This document shows, piece by piece, positions 62,233 to 64,000 of a stretch of DNA of 64,000 nucleotides (within the stretch, counting starts at the first letter, position 1; each line of letters opens with the position of its first letter). Source of the DNA: Cercis canadensis (taxonomy: Eukaryota > Streptophyta > Magnoliopsida > Fabales > Fabaceae). Location of the stretch: positions 505,005 through 569,004 of the forward strand of contig QAOA01003736.1 in the NCBI GenBank assembly GCA_003255065.1, written 5' to 3'. Below the pieces are notes generated by a model. That model made no database searches, was not told the DNA's origin, and worked only from the letters and a program-made list of their open reading frames with translations. Position numbers and translations under genes: made by a program.

Positions 62233-62518
62233 AGTCAACAAGAAGTGTAGAAGTTTAAAATAAGGGGCATTTATATAATCTTAGAAACGAGACAAGTCAC
62301 AAGAGACTTGTATGATTCCGTCAAAGCTTAGGGCGGGAATATAATTTACTACTCTTTTTGTGGGGAGGAGAGATTGATTGGAAGTGAAGTATCTACTACT
62401 TACTGAGTAACATTTCATTGTGTCATAGTTTCTACTTTCTACTTTAGAACCCAACAGGAGTGATAGTTTTACTTTCAACTTTTTACGACTCCCCAACAAA
62501 AAAGAACAAAAAATAAAA

Positions 62519-63067
62519 GGCTTAATTGTAATTTTAGTCCCTTATTTTAACCACTTGAATGTTTTGGTCCCTCTTCTTTAAAAATGAACTATTGAGTCCC
62601 TCTATATTCATAAAATGTACAAGTTTAGTCCATTTATCTTTAAGTCAAAATTCTTAAATTTATTTCAAGTTGTAAAGTTCTTTGATTCATAATCCCACCG
62701 TTCAAATTGAAGTGTTATATTTTGTGAACCTCCTCACTAAATTTTAGTTTGATCTAACGGTGAGACTCAACCCAAAATACCAAAACTATAAGTTTTCATC
62801 TAACAAAAAATTTAGACTTTTTCACTGTTAGATCGAGCTGAAATTTAATGAATAAATTCACAAGACGCAACTCTTCAATCTGAACGGTGGGATTATGAAT
62901 CAGAGAACTTTACACCTTGAAATAAACCTAAGAATTTTGACTTAAAGATAAATGGACTAAACTTGTACATTTTATGAATATAAAGGGACTTGATAGTTCA
63001 TTTTTAAAGAAGAGGGACCAAAACGTTCAACTGGTTAAAATAAGAAGACCAAAATTACAATTAAGCC
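62519..63067. mobile_element. Mutator-like MITE, 549 bp, with 9-bp target duplication
   Basis: The whole element is a near-perfect hairpin: the left end GGCTTAATTGTAATTTTAGT pairs with the right end ACCAAAATTACAATTAAGCC, and pairing continues for more than 200 bp per arm. It is flanked by AAAATAAAA at 62510-62518 and 63068-63076, a 9-bp duplication as made by Mutator-like transposases. No coding capacity. The A-rich duplication could match by chance. Confidence 0.8.
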
Positions 63068-63186
63068 AAAATAAAAAGCACATTGAGAAATAAAGTTTAA
63101 TCTTTTATTCCTATGCTTTAGAATGTACACTACCTTAGAAACTGAGTTCCTTTATAAATCTTGGGGTAAACGTTGTTTTATCCTAA

Positions 63187-63824
63187 TACAGTGATTGTTG
63201 TTATGTACCTATGTACATGTTGATATATTTGAGTGGGCCCCATTCAAGCTTTCATATTTTGAGAAAGTGTTGTCTTCATTGTTGAGCACCCACTCAAAAA
63301 TGTCAACATGGTATCAGAGCCCACATGGCTTAACAGTCCAGTTCGATCCAAGTCCCTAGGAAAATCACAGAAAAAAATGAGCACAAGCCCAAAGGACAAA
63401 AAAAAAAAAAGCAAACCTATGGCTTCTGATGCTCAAAGCTTGAAGTATAAGCCCAATTTGAGATTTAAATAATTAAAAATGACAAGTCACAACTGGGACA
63501 AAAATATTAGTTAGACTTGATGGGGAGTGTTAGAAAAATAAAAGAGTGGGAGCAAGTCCCACATTAGTTAAAGATGAACAAAACAAAAAGTATATAAAGT
63601 AGAGTGATACAAATCAAAATACTTGATGGAGAGTGTTGGAAAAATAAAAGAGTTGGAGCAAGTCTTACATTGGTTAAAGATGAATAAAACAAAAAGTATA
63701 TAAAGTAGAGTGATACAAATCTAAATACCTTAGACATTTTAGACAAAAAGTGATACACTCAACATAAAAATAACACTCTCCATAACATGAAAGTTTAGAT
63801 GATACCCACTCAAAAATGTCAACA
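63187..63824 (+). mobile_element. TRIM-like LTR remnant (non-coding)
   Basis: A sequence ending CCCACTCAAAAATGTCAACA at 63308 is followed at once by TGGTATCAGAGC (63309-63320), a tRNA-Met primer binding site. The same 20-bp terminus recurs at 63805-63824. The purine tract GATGGGGAG before TGTTAGAAAAAT (63528) looks like the 3' LTR start. The interior of about 200 bp has no gag-pol. The left LTR is degenerate and its start is uncertain, so the boundary 63187 is approximate. Confidence 0.5.
63522..63733 (+). repeat. Tandem duplication, period 106 bp, inside the TRIM-like LTR
   Basis: The segment beginning GGGGAGTGTTAGAAAAAT (63523) recurs 106 bp later as GGAGAGTGTTGGAAAAAT. The block AAAAAGTATATAAAGTAGAG is identical in both. 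Copies differ at several positions. Confidence 0.75.
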
Positions 63825-64000
63825 GTATATAGCCATGTGTTGATTCCTGCTTAAAACCTATTCAGTCATTTGGTCAAATTAGTATGGCAGGGAGAGCTGC
63901 CATTTCTGATTAAAACAGCTTTGACTGCATTGATTTAAATGTTGAAATTGGTAAGATGGATAATAAAAATAATTCTACTTTTTTTATAAAAAAAAAAAAA
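63825..64000. other. Right window edge, no feature recognised
   Basis: AT-rich, ends in a poly-A tract that continues to the window edge. Confidence 0.4.

Noticed and set aside
1..64000. A new defence, signalling or biosynthetic cluster
   Set aside because: Adjacent genes are well-known separate families in independent transcription units; nothing in their arrangement supports a joint system.

Overview
This is a 64 kb piece of nuclear DNA from a flowering plant. Genes have many exons with GT-AG introns, intergenic DNA is AT-rich, and there is a Ty1/copia retroelement plus several foldback elements. Protein content (RGLG, QUASIMODO-type methyltransferases, nuclear-encoded plastid EF-Tu, a plant-only basic DUF protein) indicates a eudicot. 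A woody rosid such as Citrus is my guess from general character, not something the sequence proves. The assembly looks like a heterozygous diploid draft: single n characters join contigs whose ends repeat each other with allele-like differences.

Layout. 470-1004 (-): first three exons of a mitochondrial-type PPR gene running off the left edge. 2696-3082 (-): small intronless basic protein. 5500-15247: a dimeric copia element (LTR-body-LTR-body-LTR) with one 5-bp target duplication, both bodies dead. 15500-20462 (-): RGLG-type RING ubiquitin ligase, 11 coding exons. 21.4-26.4 kb: gene-poor, with a 2.4 kb palindrome interrupted by a 65-N gap. 26413-29848 (+): PMT9-like Golgi methyltransferase, 7 exons. 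31193-35991 (+): uridine kinase/UPRT-like protein, 14 exons. 37106-38963 (-): SURF2, 5 exons. 42376-43948 and 46809-48711 (+): a tandem pair of GDSL esterases with the same five-exon structure. 51132-52625 (-): intronless plastid EF-Tu. 55495-60468 (-): SGF29, 9 exons including a 14-bp microexon. 60.5-64 kb: intergenic, with a Mutator-like MITE, another foldback element and a TRIM-like LTR remnant.

The host genes are ordinary housekeeping and cell-wall genes in separate transcription units, and no shared pathway is evident. The exon models were joined by reading splice sites by eye; every complete multi-exon model sums to a multiple of three and ends at a stop. From memory, RGLG2, PMT9, SURF2 and a GDSL gene are neighbours in Arabidopsis (At5g14420-At5g14450), which suggests conserved gene order here.

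I found no evidence of an undescribed functional system. The most informative oddities are the retroelement dimer, the palindrome whose arm identity changes exactly at a contig join, the allelic duplications at every single-n join, and the SGF29 microexon.
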